The position numbers and the translations under genes were made by a program. The notes under the pieces were generated by a model. That model was not told where the DNA came from, did no database searches, and saw nothing but the letters and a program-made list of their open reading frames with translations. A stretch of 16,064 nucleotides of DNA from Archangium sp. (GTDB lineage: Bacteria; Myxococcota; Myxococcia; Myxococcales; Myxococcaceae). Location: NCBI GenBank assembly GCA_016793585.1, contig JAEUJR010000894.1:1-16064 (forward strand), in the 5' to 3' direction. Shown here one piece after another: positions 1-7,824 of this stretch (position 1 is its first letter; the number at the start of each line of letters is the position of its first letter).

Positions 1-2
1 GG

Positions 3-119
3 GTGTGCCTCAACCTCGATGACGTGGTCGTGCACTTCTTCACGCCCGACAAGCGCCAGATGTACGACCTCGAAGGCCTCTGGAGCGACGCCGAGCGCGT
101 GCCCCTCGACCTGACGTGA
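3..119 (+). CDS. rsfS: Ribosomal silencing factor RsfS, C-terminal part (5' end outside window)
   Basis: Only the last 38 codons are present. The peptide has the pattern [11 protein letters not shown] followed by [13 protein letters not shown], which is the typical end of the RsfS/YbeB/Iojap family (hydrophobic strand, H-x-F, then YxLExLW). The family binds ribosomal protein L14 on the large subunit and blocks subunit joining when nutrients are scarce. The stop TGA (117-119) overlaps the GTG start of rlmH in a GTGA tetranucleotide, so the two are probably translationally coupled. The rsfS-rlmH order is common in bacteria and supports both calls. The identification rests on a short C-terminal tail plus this neighbour. 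Confidence 0.85.
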   Translation: MCLNLDDVVVHFFTPDKRQMYDLEGLWSDAERVPLDLT

Positions 120-574
120 AGCTCACCGTCATCTCGTTCGGGAAGGACCGCTCGGGCCTCTTTGCTCCGGGCGTGGCCGAGTACACGAAGCGCCTCTCGC
201 ACGTCGCGAAGGTCGAGCTGGTCGAGCTGCCGGAGTCGAAACGCTCGGGCCCCGCCGCGAAGGCCGACGAAGCGCAGGTGCTGCTCGGCAAGCTCAAGCC
301 CACCGACGTGCTGGTCGCGCTCGATGAACGCGGCAAGTCGCTGTCGAGCGTGCAGTTCGCGAAGTGGCTTGCTCCGCAGCACGAGCAGAACCGTCACGTC
401 GTCTGCGTCATCGGCGGAGACGAAGGCCTCGACGAGACCGTGCGTGCGCGCGCGCAGCTGACTCTGTCGCTGTCGGCGATGACGATGCCGCATCGGCTCG
501 CGCGGCTGGTGTTGATGGAGCAGCTGTACCGCGCGTATTCGATTCTTCGCGGCGAGCCCTATCACCGCGAGTGA
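116..574 (+). CDS. rlmH: 23S rRNA (pseudouridine1915-N3)-methyltransferase RlmH
   Basis: A 152-residue SPOUT methyltransferase that uses SAM to methylate pseudouridine 1915 in helix 69 of 23S rRNA on assembled 70S ribosomes. Family hallmarks visible are the N-terminal [10 protein letters not shown] strand, VALDERGK (residues 67-74), the SAM-binding glycine loop IGGDEG (99-104), and the C-terminal knot and tail [17 protein letters not shown] with EPYHRE at the very end, as in the E. coli protein. The length matches the family (about 155). The GTG start is fixed by the 4-bp overlap with rsfS and by the conserved N-terminus. The 3' end overlaps a convergent minus-strand gene by 13 bp. Intact and ordinary. 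Confidence 0.97.
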   Translation: MKLTVISFGKDRSGLFAPGVAEYTKRLSHVAKVELVELPESKRSGPAAKADEAQVLLGKLKPTDVLVALDERGKSLSSVQFAKWLAPQHEQNRHVVCVIGGDEGLDETVRARAQLTLSLSAMTMPHRLARLVLMEQLYRAYSILRGEPYHRE

Positions 575-1002
575 GCCGCTCGTCGCCGCTCCCTGAGGAG
601 CAGGACGAAGACGCACGCGTAGGCCACACCGAACACCGTGTGAATGACGAGGTCCGGTACCGGTGAGCCAATCTGCCAGTCGGCGCCCGCCTCCATCAGG
701 CCCTTCCCTCCGCTGAGCAGGTGCCGAAGACCCAGAACGAGCACGAACCACGCTCGCTCGGCCGTCGGCAAGGCCAGGGTCGCAAGGCAGACGAGACCCA
801 TGAGGACGTAGAAGAGCGAGACCGTGGTGAGCGCGGCGATGGTGGCTGGGTGCTGCTCCGGGGGCTGCAGCCGAACGATGGTTCCGAACGTCGCCAGGGG
901 CCAGAAGCCAGAGACCACACCGAACGAGATGGCGATGAGGGCGTCGAGCCCAAGGACGATGGAGAGCGGTGTTCGCGACAAGGTGAGCGTTCTTCGAACC
1001 AA
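562..1002 (-). CDS. Hypothetical multi-pass membrane protein
   Basis: About 146 residues with three to four hydrophobic stretches: near residues 14-35 (SIVLGLDALIAISFGVV), 58-80 (TTVSLFYVLMGLVCLATLAL), a weaker one near 84-95 (AWFVLVLGL), and 118-138 (VIHTVFGVAYACVFVLLL). It ends in an Arg-rich tail, which suggests a small inner-membrane protein. I do not recognise a family. The start is uncertain because no in-frame ATG lies close. TTG at 1002-1000 or TTG at 981-979 would give 146 or 139 residues; neither has a strong Shine-Dalgarno, and the frame is open further upstream without membrane-like content. Its stop lies inside the last codons of convergent rlmH (13-bp overlap). Divergent from the gene at 1180. 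Confidence 0.6.
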   Translation of the reverse strand: MVRRTLTLSRTPLSIVLGLDALIAISFGVVSGFWPLATFGTIVRLQPPEQHPATIAALTTVSLFYVLMGLVCLATLALPTAERAWFVLVLGLRHLLSGGKGLMEAGADWQIGSPVPDLVIHTVFGVAYACVFVLLLRERRRAAHSR

Positions 1003-1179
1003 CGCCCGTGCGATTGCATCCCTTCGCGACTGAAACCAGGAAGCCGGCCGAACTGTCTGTCGACCCGATGTCCATCCACGCACAGTGTCTCGCGGCTCTT
1101 CGTTTCGACGGCAGGCGAGCTCACCTCGCGGTGCACGGTTCCTGCGGGGAGCGCATCGGACTTCCAAGAGAGCCAACTC

Positions 1180-1962
1180 GTGGACGCGTCGGAAGATACC
1201 GTGTCGCCTGAACGGCTGCTGGCGGGGCTGCGCTCGACCCGTGACGTGGAAGAGCAGCGTGAGTTGACCGAGGCGGTGTTGGCGCTGGGCTACCCGTGGG
1301 CGCTCGAGCTCGACCCTGACCACGTCTCTCTGCTGCGGCGTCCTCGGCAGTCGGGCAAGGGCTGGCTGGTGGGGCTCGTCCTCTTTGGAGTTCTCTCGCT
1401 CGGGCTCAGTGCGCGGAACCTGTGGGCGATCAGCGGTGACGAAGCTCGTCAGTCGGCGGTGCCAGCGAACGCTCGCAGCGCGTTGGTCGAGCTGAACCGG
1501 CAGCGGGTCGTGCGTTCGGTGGACAACACCCAGGGCCTGCTTCGGGACGGACAGCACGCGGCCGCGCGTGAAGCAGCGTTGCGTTGTGTCGTCATCGACC
1601 ACCTCGCGGCGGCTCGCTGTGCGCAGCTCGACGTGGGCACACTCGACGGGCTCGAGGCGGCGAGAGGACAGCAGCGGCTTCGCGATGCCCCGGACGCGCG
1701 CGTCGAGGTGATGGCGCTCGTCTCCGGAACGACGCGCTGGTCAGACCAACCCGAGACCAGTGACGAGGAGACCTGTGCACTACAGCTGCGGTGGGTGCGG
1801 CCCGGGAGCGGGCGAGCGGCGGTGCTGCCTCCGTGCGCGAAGGACGTGCTGCAGGCGCGGCTCGATGGCGCGACACGCGGGCGCGACGGCTGGGGCCTGC
1901 AAGCAGCGCTCGCGTGGCAGGAGACGATGGAGACCGCGACGCTCGAGGCCATCAGTCGCTGA
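1180..1962 (+). CDS. Hypothetical single-pass membrane protein
   Basis: About 260 residues. A charged, probably cytoplasmic N-terminal part (1-58, with an amphipathic segment ERLLAGLRSTRDVEEQRELT) is followed by one transmembrane helix (61-84, GWLVGLVLFGVLSLGLSARN). After it comes a soluble C-terminal domain (85-260) likely outside the inner membrane, with a few cysteines in the second half. No family recognised. GTG at 1180 has AAGAGAG about 8 nt upstream. A second GTG at 1201 is preceded by GGAAG at good spacing, so the protein may be 7 residues shorter. The frame is open far upstream to 721, but that stretch is antisense to the membrane gene at 562-1002 and is not counted. A 5-bp hairpin follows the stop. 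Confidence 0.65.
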   Translation: MDASEDTVSPERLLAGLRSTRDVEEQRELTEAVLALGYPWALELDPDHVSLLRRPRQSGKGWLVGLVLFGVLSLGLSARNLWAISGDEARQSAVPANARSALVELNRQRVVRSVDNTQGLLRDGQHAAAREAALRCVVIDHLAAARCAQLDVGTLDGLEAARGQQRLRDAPDARVEVMALVSGTTRWSDQPETSDEETCALQLRWVRPGSGRAAVLPPCAKDVLQARLDGATRGRDGWGLQAALAWQETMETATLEAISR

Positions 1963-1968
1963 AGCTGT

Positions 1969-1982
1969 ACCGCTGAGGCGGT
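1969..1982 (+). terminator. Short GC hairpin after the 1180-1962 gene
   Basis: ACCGC-TGAG-GCGGT forms a perfect 5-bp stem with a 4-nt loop, beginning 7 nt after the stop codon. There is no T-run, so it would be at best a weak or Rho-assisted terminator. Confidence 0.3.
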
Positions 1983-2032
1983 CGTCGCCGTGCAGGTCGT
2001 CGCGAGCGAGTCGGGGCGCTCGTGGCTGTCAT

Positions 2033-2061
2033 AGATGGATAGATAGTCTATCTAACCATCT
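2033..2061. repeat. AT-rich near-perfect inverted repeat in a convergent intergenic gap
   Basis: Left arm AGATGGATAGATA (2033-2045), spacer GTC, right arm TATCTAACCATCT (2049-2061). Twelve of 13 positions pair; the single mismatch pairs position 2039 with 2055. The block is strikingly AT-rich compared with the flanks, and it also contains a GATA tandem. It lies between convergent stops at 1962 and 2092. It could be a transcription-stopping hairpin shared by both genes, an operator for a dimeric regulator (the TAGATA-N3-TATCTA core has the shape of a dyad operator), or a remnant of inserted DNA. Being between two 3' ends argues against an ordinary promoter operator. Confidence 0.6.
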
Positions 2062-2091
2062 CGACCCGGAGCGGCGGGGCCGGTGGCTGCC

Positions 2092-3157
2092 TCAGGGCAT
2101 CGGCTCCGTCGCCGCTGCGAGCCACGCAATTCGGGTGTCGGAGGCCGCGGAGAGCGACTGGAACAACGCATCGGCGATCAGCTGCTGCACTTCAGGAACG
2201 AAGAGGACCGCGCGGGTTGGCCCCTCGAACTCCGGGTGAAGCAGACCGAGATGAATGGCGGCCACGACGCGAGGACCGAGCGTGCTCATCTTTCCCGGAA
2301 ACGCGCGTTCGACGCCCTCGAGAACGCCCGCGACGTGTGAGCCCTCGGTCAGGGTCGCGTAGTTGAGGAACCCGAAGATGCGCGGAGCGGAGGCGTTCCG
2401 CGAGAGCCCGATGACCGCGTCGACTTGAACGGTCGGCCCACCCATGTTGCCGAAGATCGGATGATGGTTCGGCTCCCTCGGTGGAACCGGAGACTCGTAC
2501 TCGAACGAGCGACCCAGGCAGAAGTGCACCGCCCGTTTCCTCGACGAGACAATCGGTGAGTCCGGCGGAGCGCGTGGTCCGCCCCTGGACAGTCCACGTC
2601 AGGTGGGGCGTGAGCCAGCTCAGCGTCTTCAGCCGCTTCAGAACGGCGGCGGAATCGAGCCGCGCTGAACCGAAGATCTCTGGGTCCGCTCGATACCGAA
2701 TCAGCGTTCCCGTTCGGTTCGATGGGCCCACACGATGAAACGGCTCAGTCACCAAACCTCGCGAAAGCGCGATTCGGTGGTGCCCGCCATCACGATGAAC
2801 TTCGACTTCGAAGCGTTCACTGAGGGCGTTCGCGATGGCGAGACCCGCGCCATGGCCGGGATGGAGTTGCGTCAAAACCACCTCGAGCGCTGAGCGCCCG
2901 TACCGAGGCAAGACGTCGAGCGGAATCCCTCTGCCGTTGTCTTCCACGATGACGGCCTCATCGAACGAGACCGAGACCCGATCAGCGTTCGAGATGTGCT
3001 CGTCGATCGAGTTCGACACGACCTCGAGCATCATGTGCTCCAGCGCGCGCGCGTCAGTCGAGCCCACGTACATCGCAGGTCGGCGACGGACGGCAGCGCG
3101 CCAATCAAGGACCTCGATGTCTTCCGCGGTGTGCCTCGCCGTCGCCATCGGCCCCAC
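2092..3157 (-). pseudogene. GyrB-like GHKL ATPase without TOPRIM domain, frameshifted
   Basis: The first frame (3157 to about 2540) matches the GyrB/ParE ATPase domain. It has VRRRPAMYVGSTD (24-35), the N-box LEVVSNSIDEH with catalytic Glu45 and Asn49, VEDNGRGIP (71-79), and a GyrB-like RADPEIFGSARLD. The lid between SALEVVLTQLH and the glycine box is much shorter than in GyrB, going straight into PGHGAG. The second frame (about 2540 to 2092) carries the transducer domain: NYATLTEGSHVAGV (GyrB: NTxEGGTHxxGF) and HPEFEGPTRAVL. In the latter the catalytic QTK is PTR, so the lysine is lost. The protein stops there, with no TOPRIM or C-terminal region. The two frames differ by +1, and the break lies between about 2465 and 2545. 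It follows the lipoprotein gene with no gap (TGA then GTG); ATG 3148 is an alternative start. It is either a decayed paralogue or an intact gene with a sequencing error. Confidence 0.8.
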
Positions 3158-4141
3158 TCACGGCTCGAACAGCACCACCTCGTCGAACCACCGCGACTGC
3201 GCCTGTGACGCTCCTGACGGCAACGTCGACGGGTACGTGATGGACCCGAACGCCGCCGTGCCGGTGAACACCTTGCCCGCCGCGACTCCGGTGGAGCCGT
3301 CGTAATCGAGCACCGCCTCGCCATCGACCCACACGCGAATCACGCCATCACCCGCGCCCGGCATCGACTCCCGCTGCAGCACCAGGCCCACCCGATGCCA
3401 CCGCGCGTTCGCGACCGGCGTCGGAGAGAGCCGCGTCACCCTCAAGTGCTGCCGATACGTCGCGTGGGGCTGCGCCGGCGTCGCCGTCGCGCGCACGTCA
3501 CGCACCTGCACCTGCCACCGCAGGCCGCTCACGTTCTGATGAATCACCGGCTGCGCAGGCTCATCGGCCACCGACAACACCACCGTGCCGCGGCCATTCA
3601 TCAACCGCCCAATCACCATTTCAGTCGACGACGAGCCGCGCCCCACGCAGTGCGACGCCGGCTGCTGAAACCGAAACCCCTGCGAGTAGCGGAGCCGGTA
3701 CTGCAACGCCACCGTCTGCGGGCTGGTGATGGCGAGCACCTTGCTCAGGAAGACATCAGCGTCGATGCAGCCTCCGTCTGCGGAGTAGTCGATGCGGAAC
3801 GAGCGGGTGCCCTGCGCGGCCTCCACACCATCGATGGCGAACGCTCCGCCGACTTCACGCTGGTCGCCGTAGCTCCCTTTGAGCGCCGCCGTGTTCGCGT
3901 ACCGCTCGAAGTCGTCGGTGTAGAGCACCTGGCTCGAGGTCGTCGGCTCTCGCGGCCCACCATCGGGCTCGACCTCGACGAAGCCCGCGTCGACCACGCC
4001 TGCGTCGGCGCCGGCATCGGCCCCCGCGTCGGCTACCAGCACCCCGGAGTCTTCGACGACCCCCGCGTCGTCCACCGGCAGGGGCATCGGCGCCGAGCAC
4101 GCCGCACAGGCCGCGGCCCAGAAGATCCACTGTCGGTGCAC
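3158..4141 (-). CDS. Lipoprotein with Asp-Ala-Gly linker and lectin/jelly-roll-like domain
   Basis: A 327-residue protein. Its short hydrophobic signal, WIFWAAACAAC, ends at a probable lipidated cysteine (Cys15, or Cys12). A low-complexity linker rich in DAG/DAGAD (about 24-57) follows, of the sort that tethers myxobacterial surface lipoproteins. Residues about 73-327 begin YTDDFERYANTAAL. They include a WHRVGLVLQRE segment, then VIRVWVDGEAVLDYDG, and end FDEVVLFEP. This is the pattern of a concanavalin-like/LamG or polysaccharide-lyase jelly-roll fold, so glycan binding or cleavage is possible. No catalytic residues could be assigned. GTG start at 4141-4139 with AGGAG 6 nt upstream. It is divergent from the Cys-repeat lipoprotein gene and directly upstream of the GyrB-like gene. 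Confidence 0.85.
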   Translation of the reverse strand: MHRQWIFWAAACAACSAPMPLPVDDAGVVEDSGVLVADAGADAGADAGVVDAGFVEVEPDGGPREPTTSSQVLYTDDFERYANTAALKGSYGDQREVGGAFAIDGVEAAQGTRSFRIDYSADGGCIDADVFLSKVLAITSPQTVALQYRLRYSQGFRFQQPASHCVGRGSSSTEMVIGRLMNGRGTVVLSVADEPAQPVIHQNVSGLRWQVQVRDVRATATPAQPHATYRQHLRVTRLSPTPVANARWHRVGLVLQRESMPGAGDGVIRVWVDGEAVLDYDGSTGVAAGKVFTGTAAFGSITYPSTLPSGASQAQSRWFDEVVLFEP

Positions 4142-4178
4142 GAAAGCTCCTGCGGAACGGGGGTGACGAAAAACTTCT

Positions 4179-4206
4179 GTGATCTGTCGCTTCGTCGCCA
4201 GATCAC
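4179..4206. promoter_or_regulatory. Perfect dyad in the 4142-4260 divergent promoter region
   Basis: GTGATCTG (4179-4186), a 12-nt spacer, and its exact reverse complement CAGATCAC (4199-4206). It sits in the 119-bp gap between two divergently transcribed lipoprotein genes, 37 bp from one start codon and 54 bp from the other. A TACACT at 4209-4214 could serve as a plus-strand -10 element just beyond the dyad, though no convincing -35 is seen. A shared operator or an RNA hairpin in a 5' leader are both possible. Confidence 0.5.
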
Positions 4207-4260
4207 CCTACACTGTTCACTCCAGACAGGGCCGATTTCCCCCACCCGGAACCCACGTCC

Positions 4261-7200
4261 ATGACGTCCTCCATTCGCTTCGTCGTCCTCGCCGGCGCGC
4301 TCGCTGGCCTCTCGTTGTCCGGCTGCTCACGGACGACCATCTTCTTCTGCGGCACGCCCGACGACCCGCCGTGCCCGACGGGCTTCGTGTGCGTGGCCAA
4401 CCGCTGCGTCGTCGACCCGAACCCGCAGCCGTGCGCCACCGGCACCACGCGCTGCAACGGTCAGTGCGTCAACACCCAGCAAGACACCGCGAACTGTGGC
4501 GCTTGTGGCACCGCATGTCCGAGTGGGCAGGCGTGTCAGGCCGGCGTCTGTCGCACCGGCTGCACCGGAGGGCTCACCAACTGTAACGGCACCTGCGTCA
4601 ACGCCCAGACCGACCGCGCGAACTGCGGCGCCTGCGGCACCACCTGCAGCGGCCTCGAGCAGTGCGCGACCGGCCGTTGTCAGTGCAGCGCGCCCCTCAC
4701 CCAGTGCGCGAACGGCGCGTGCGTGAACACCGACTCCGACGCGGCGAACTGCGGCAGCTGCGGCAACAGGTGCACCTCGGGCCTGCTCTGTCAGTCTGGC
4801 CGCTGCGTCGCCTCGTGTACCCCGGGCCTCGCGCAGTGCGGAACGGCGTGCGTCGACGTGGCGAGCGACCGCTTCAACTGCGGCGCCTGCGGCAACGCCT
4901 GCAACTCGGGCGAGCAGTGCACCATGGGCCGCTGCGTCGTCTCGTGCGGCACCGGTGAGACACTCTGCAACGGCGTGTGCACGCGCACCAACGACGACGC
5001 CCGCAACTGCGGCGCCTGCGGCAACAGCTGCCCGCCCGGAGGCGTCTGCGTCTCGGGCCGCTGCGGCGTCGCCTGTCTGCCCAACCAGTCGCTGTGCAAC
5101 GGCGTGTGCACCGACACCACCACCGACCGCACCAACTGCGGTGCCTGCGGCAACGCCTGTGGCCCCACCGAGTCGTGCCGTGCCAGCCGCTGCGTGCCCG
5201 GAAGCTGCGGTCGCCCGCTCGTGCTCTGCGGCCCCTCGTGCGTCGACACGCAGACCGACCCGAGCAACTGCGGCGCGTGTGGGAACTCCTGCGGCGCGGC
5301 CGGTGTGTGCGTGGCCGGCTCGTGCCGCACCATGTGTGGCCCCGGTCAGACGAGCTGCAACGGCGTGTGCGTCAGCCTCGACTCGAACCCGCAGAACTGC
5401 GGCGCGTGCGGCACCGTGTGCCCCATCGGCAGCGCCTGCGTCGGCGGCATGTGTGGCGGCACCTGCACCGCACCTCGTCAGACGTGCTTCGGCTTCTGCA
5501 TCGACACCTCGTCTGACAACCTGAACTGCGGAGGCTGCGGCAACCGCTGCGCGACGAACTCCCAGTGCCGCGGCGGCATGTGCGTGCCGATTCCGTGCCC
5601 CATTCCCGGCCAGGTGAACTGCAACGGCCTGTGCACCAACACCAGCATCGACACCAACAACTGCGGCGCGTGCGGCAACGTCTGCCAGGGCGGCAACCAG
5701 TGCGTGAACGGCAGCTGTCAGCCGCTCGCCTGTCCTTCGCCGACGCAGATTCGCTGCAACGGCATCTGCGTCGACCGCACCACCGACGTGAACAACTGCG
5801 GCGCCTGCGGCCTGCGCTGCGCGGCCGGCCAGGTCTGCCAGGGCGCCACCTGCCTCACGCCCGGTTGCCCCAACGGTCAACTGCGCTGCAACGGCACCTG
5901 CGTCGACCAGTTCAACGACCCGAACAACTGCGGCGCGTGCGGCCGCGTCTGCGGTGCCGGCAACCAGTGCGTGATGGGCACCTGTCAGCCCAGCCCGTGC
6001 CCCAACGGCCAGATTCGCTGCAACGGCGTGTGCACCAACCCCCTCACCGACGGCACCAACTGCGGCTTCTGCAACAACGCGTGCGGCCTCGGCCAGGCGT
6101 GCACGGCCGGCCGGTGTCTGTGCCAGCCGCCCCTCACCACCTGCACCAACGCCGCGGGGCAGACGTCGTGCGCGAACACCACCAACGACAACAACAACTG
6201 CGGCGCGTGCGGCAATGTCTGCGGCCCCGGCACCACCTGCCAGGCCGGCACCTGCGCGTGCCCCGTCGGCCAGACGCTCTGCAACGGGCGCTGCGTCAGC
6301 ACGCAGACCGACAACACGAACTGCGGCACCTGCGGCAACCTCTGCGGCGCGGGAGCGACGTGCCAGTCGGGCGTCTGCCAGTGCGCTCCGGGCACGACGC
6401 GGTGTGGGAACACCTGCGTCAACACCCAGACTGACGTCACCAACTGCGGCATGTGCGGCGTGGGCTGCGCGGCCGGAGCCTCGTGCGTCGCGGGCAGCTG
6501 CCAGTGCCCCGCGGGCGGCTCGGTCTGTAACGGCGTCTGCGTCAACACCCAGACCGACAGCGCGAACTGTGGCACCTGCGGCACCTCGTGCGGCCTCGGC
6601 GTCTGCGTGAACGGCGCGTGCACCTGCGCTCCGGGCCAGACGCTCTGCAACGGCGTGTGCACCACGACGCAGACCGACCCGAACAACTGCGGCATGTGCG
6701 GCACCTCGTGCGGCGCCACCGGCATCTGCAGCAACGGCACCTGCCAGGCGTCGTGCCCGATGGGCTTCATTCGCTGCAACGGGCTGTGCGTGAACCCGCA
6801 GACAGACCCGGGCAACTGCGCGAGCTGCGGCACCTCGTGTGGTGGTGGCCAGTGCGTGGCGGGCTCCTGCACCTGCGCTCCGGGGTTCACGCGGTGTGGC
6901 AACCAGTGCGTGCGCCTGCAGGCCGACTTGAACAACTGCGGCCAGTGCGGGCGCGCCTGCGGCACCAACCAGGCGTGTCAGTTCGGCACCTGCGTGACGA
7001 TGTGCGCGGGCTTCCTCACCAACTGCAGCGGCACGTGCACCAACACCAGCTTCGACGTGAACAACTGCGGCACCTGCGGCAACGCGTGTGGCGCGGGCGC
7101 GCAGGCGTGCTCGAACGGCCAGTGCCAGTGCAACGCGGCGCAGGGCTTCGTGCGGTGCGGCAACCGCTGCGTGCGCACGGCGACCGACGGCGCGAACTGC

Positions 7201-7791
7201 GGCGGCTGTGGAATCGTCTGTGGCCCCGGCCAGGCGTGCAACAACGGCGCGTGCGTGACGATGTGCCCGAGCGGCCAATCGGCGTGTCCTTCGACGCCGG
7301 GCGGCCCTGCCAACACGTGCGTGAACCTGCAGACGAGCACCACGAGCTGTGGCGCCTGCGGCCGCGCGTGCGCGACGGGCGAGCAGTGCATCGGCGGCAT
7401 CTGCTACTGCACGGCGGGTCGCGCCGTGTGCAACGGCGTCTGCATCGACGTGCAGGCGAACCAGCAGAACTGCGGCAGCTGTGGAATGGCGTGCACCGCC
7501 GGCCGGGTCTGCGCGGCGGGCACCTGCCAGTGTCCGTTCGGGCTCACCTCGTGCGGCAACCAGTGCGTCAGCACGTCGAACGACCCGCGCAACTGCGGCG
7601 CGTGCGGCAACTCGTGCGGCGCTGGCCCCACCAACGGCTGCGTCAACGGCATGTGCGTGTGCTCGGCGGGCCTCACCCGCTGCAACAACACCTGCATCGA
7701 CACGCGCTTCGACGAGAACAACTGCGGTGGCTGCGGCACCGTCTGCCCGGGCAACCAGCAGTGCAACAACGGCATGTGCGTGCCGCTGTGA
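4261..7791 (+). CDS. Giant Cys-rich repeat lipoprotein, 26 eight-cysteine units
   Basis: A 1176-residue exported lipoprotein. Its signal peptide ends in the lipobox LSGC (Cys22). A half-unit (23-57) is followed by 26 tandem units averaging 43 residues. Consensus spacing is C-x6-C-x3-C-x9-C-x2-C-x3-C-x5-C-x4-C, with the core D-x-x-NCGxCGxxC nearly invariant. Every unit keeps all eight cysteines, giving 213 in total, about 18% of residues. Units 14 and 23 carry insertions between cysteines 2 and 3; units 17 and 19 are shortened between 6 and 7. There is no other domain and the protein ends right after the last unit. Similar Cys-rich repeat proteins are known in myxobacteria without firm function. 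A disulfide-locked rod or stalk on the cell surface is my inference. Start is ATG 4261, chosen for the signal peptide; the Shine-Dalgarno is weak. Confidence 0.92.
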   Translation: MTSSIRFVVLAGALAGLSLSGCSRTTIFFCGTPDDPPCPTGFVCVANRCVVDPNPQPCATGTTRCNGQCVNTQQDTANCGACGTACPSGQACQAGVCRTGCTGGLTNCNGTCVNAQTDRANCGACGTTCSGLEQCATGRCQCSAPLTQCANGACVNTDSDAANCGSCGNRCTSGLLCQSGRCVASCTPGLAQCGTACVDVASDRFNCGACGNACNSGEQCTMGRCVVSCGTGETLCNGVCTRTNDDARNCGACGNSCPPGGVCVSGRCGVACLPNQSLCNGVCTDTTTDRTNCGACGNACGPTESCRASRCVPGSCGRPLVLCGPSCVDTQTDPSNCGACGNSCGAAGVCVAGSCRTMCGPGQTSCNGVCVSLDSNPQNCGACGTVCPIGSACVGGMCGGTCTAPRQTCFGFCIDTSSDNLNCGGCGNRCATNSQCRGGMCVPIPCPIPGQVNCNGLCTNTSIDTNNCGACGNVCQGGNQCVNGSCQPLACPSPTQIRCNGICVDRTTDVNNCGACGLRCAAGQVCQGATCLTPGCPNGQLRCNGTCVDQFNDPNNCGACGRVCGAGNQCVMGTCQPSPCPNGQIRCNGVCTNPLTDGTNCGFCNNACGLGQACTAGRCLCQPPLTTCTNAAGQTSCANTTNDNNNCGACGNVCGPGTTCQAGTCACPVGQTLCNGRCVSTQTDNTNCGTCGNLCGAGATCQSGVCQCAPGTTRCGNTCVNTQTDVTNCGMCGVGCAAGASCVAGSCQCPAGGSVCNGVCVNTQTDSANCGTCGTSCGLGVCVNGACTCAPGQTLCNGVCTTTQTDPNNCGMCGTSCGATGICSNGTCQASCPMGFIRCNGLCVNPQTDPGNCASCGTSCGGGQCVAGSCTCAPGFTRCGNQCVRLQADLNNCGQCGRACGTNQACQFGTCVTMCAGFLTNCSGTCTNTSFDVNNCGTCGNACGAGAQACSNGQCQCNAAQGFVRCGNRCVRTATDGANCGGCGIVCGPGQACNNGACVTMCPSGQSACPSTPGGPANTCVNLQTSTTSCGACGRACATGEQCIGGICYCTAGRAVCNGVCIDVQANQQNCGSCGMACTAGRVCAAGTCQCPFGLTSCGNQCVSTSNDPRNCGACGNSCGAGPTNGCVNGMCVCSAGLTRCNNTCIDTRFDENNCGGCGTVCPGNQQCNNGMCVPL
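4432..7785 (+). repeat. 26 diverged tandem coding repeats of about 129 bp
   Basis: DNA of the 26 eight-cysteine units. The strongest conservation falls on the codons for NCGxCG (AACTGCGGCNNCTGCGGC), recurring about every 120-135 bp. The copies have diverged at synonymous positions but remain alike enough for slippage or recombination to add or remove units in frame. Confidence 0.85.
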
Positions 7792-7798
7792 GGTGAGG

Positions 7799-7824
7799 CG
7801 CTCCGGTGCTGTCGAGCCGGAGCG
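7799..7824 (+). terminator. GC-rich hairpin after the Cys-repeat gene
   Basis: CGCTCCGG (7799-7806), a 10-nt loop, and CCGGAGCG (7817-7824) form a perfect 8-bp stem starting 7 nt after the stop codon. No T-tract follows, so termination efficiency is uncertain, but the placement fits a terminator or 3'-end stabiliser. Confidence 0.5.

Noticed and set aside
721..1179. 5' extension of the plus-strand gene at 1180-1962
   Set aside because: This stretch is antisense to a hydrophobic membrane gene and encodes only Glu/Arg/Gly-rich sequence. Starts with ribosome-site-like sequence exist at 1180 and 1201.
2465..2545. Programmed ribosomal frameshift in the GyrB-like gene
   Set aside because: No typical slippery heptamer, rare-codon pause or downstream structure was recognised. 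An indel or sequencing error is simpler.
4179..4206. CRP-type binding site
   Set aside because: GTGA and TCAC half-sites are present, but they are 20 bp apart rather than the 6 bp of CRP sites, so the class of regulator cannot be assigned.
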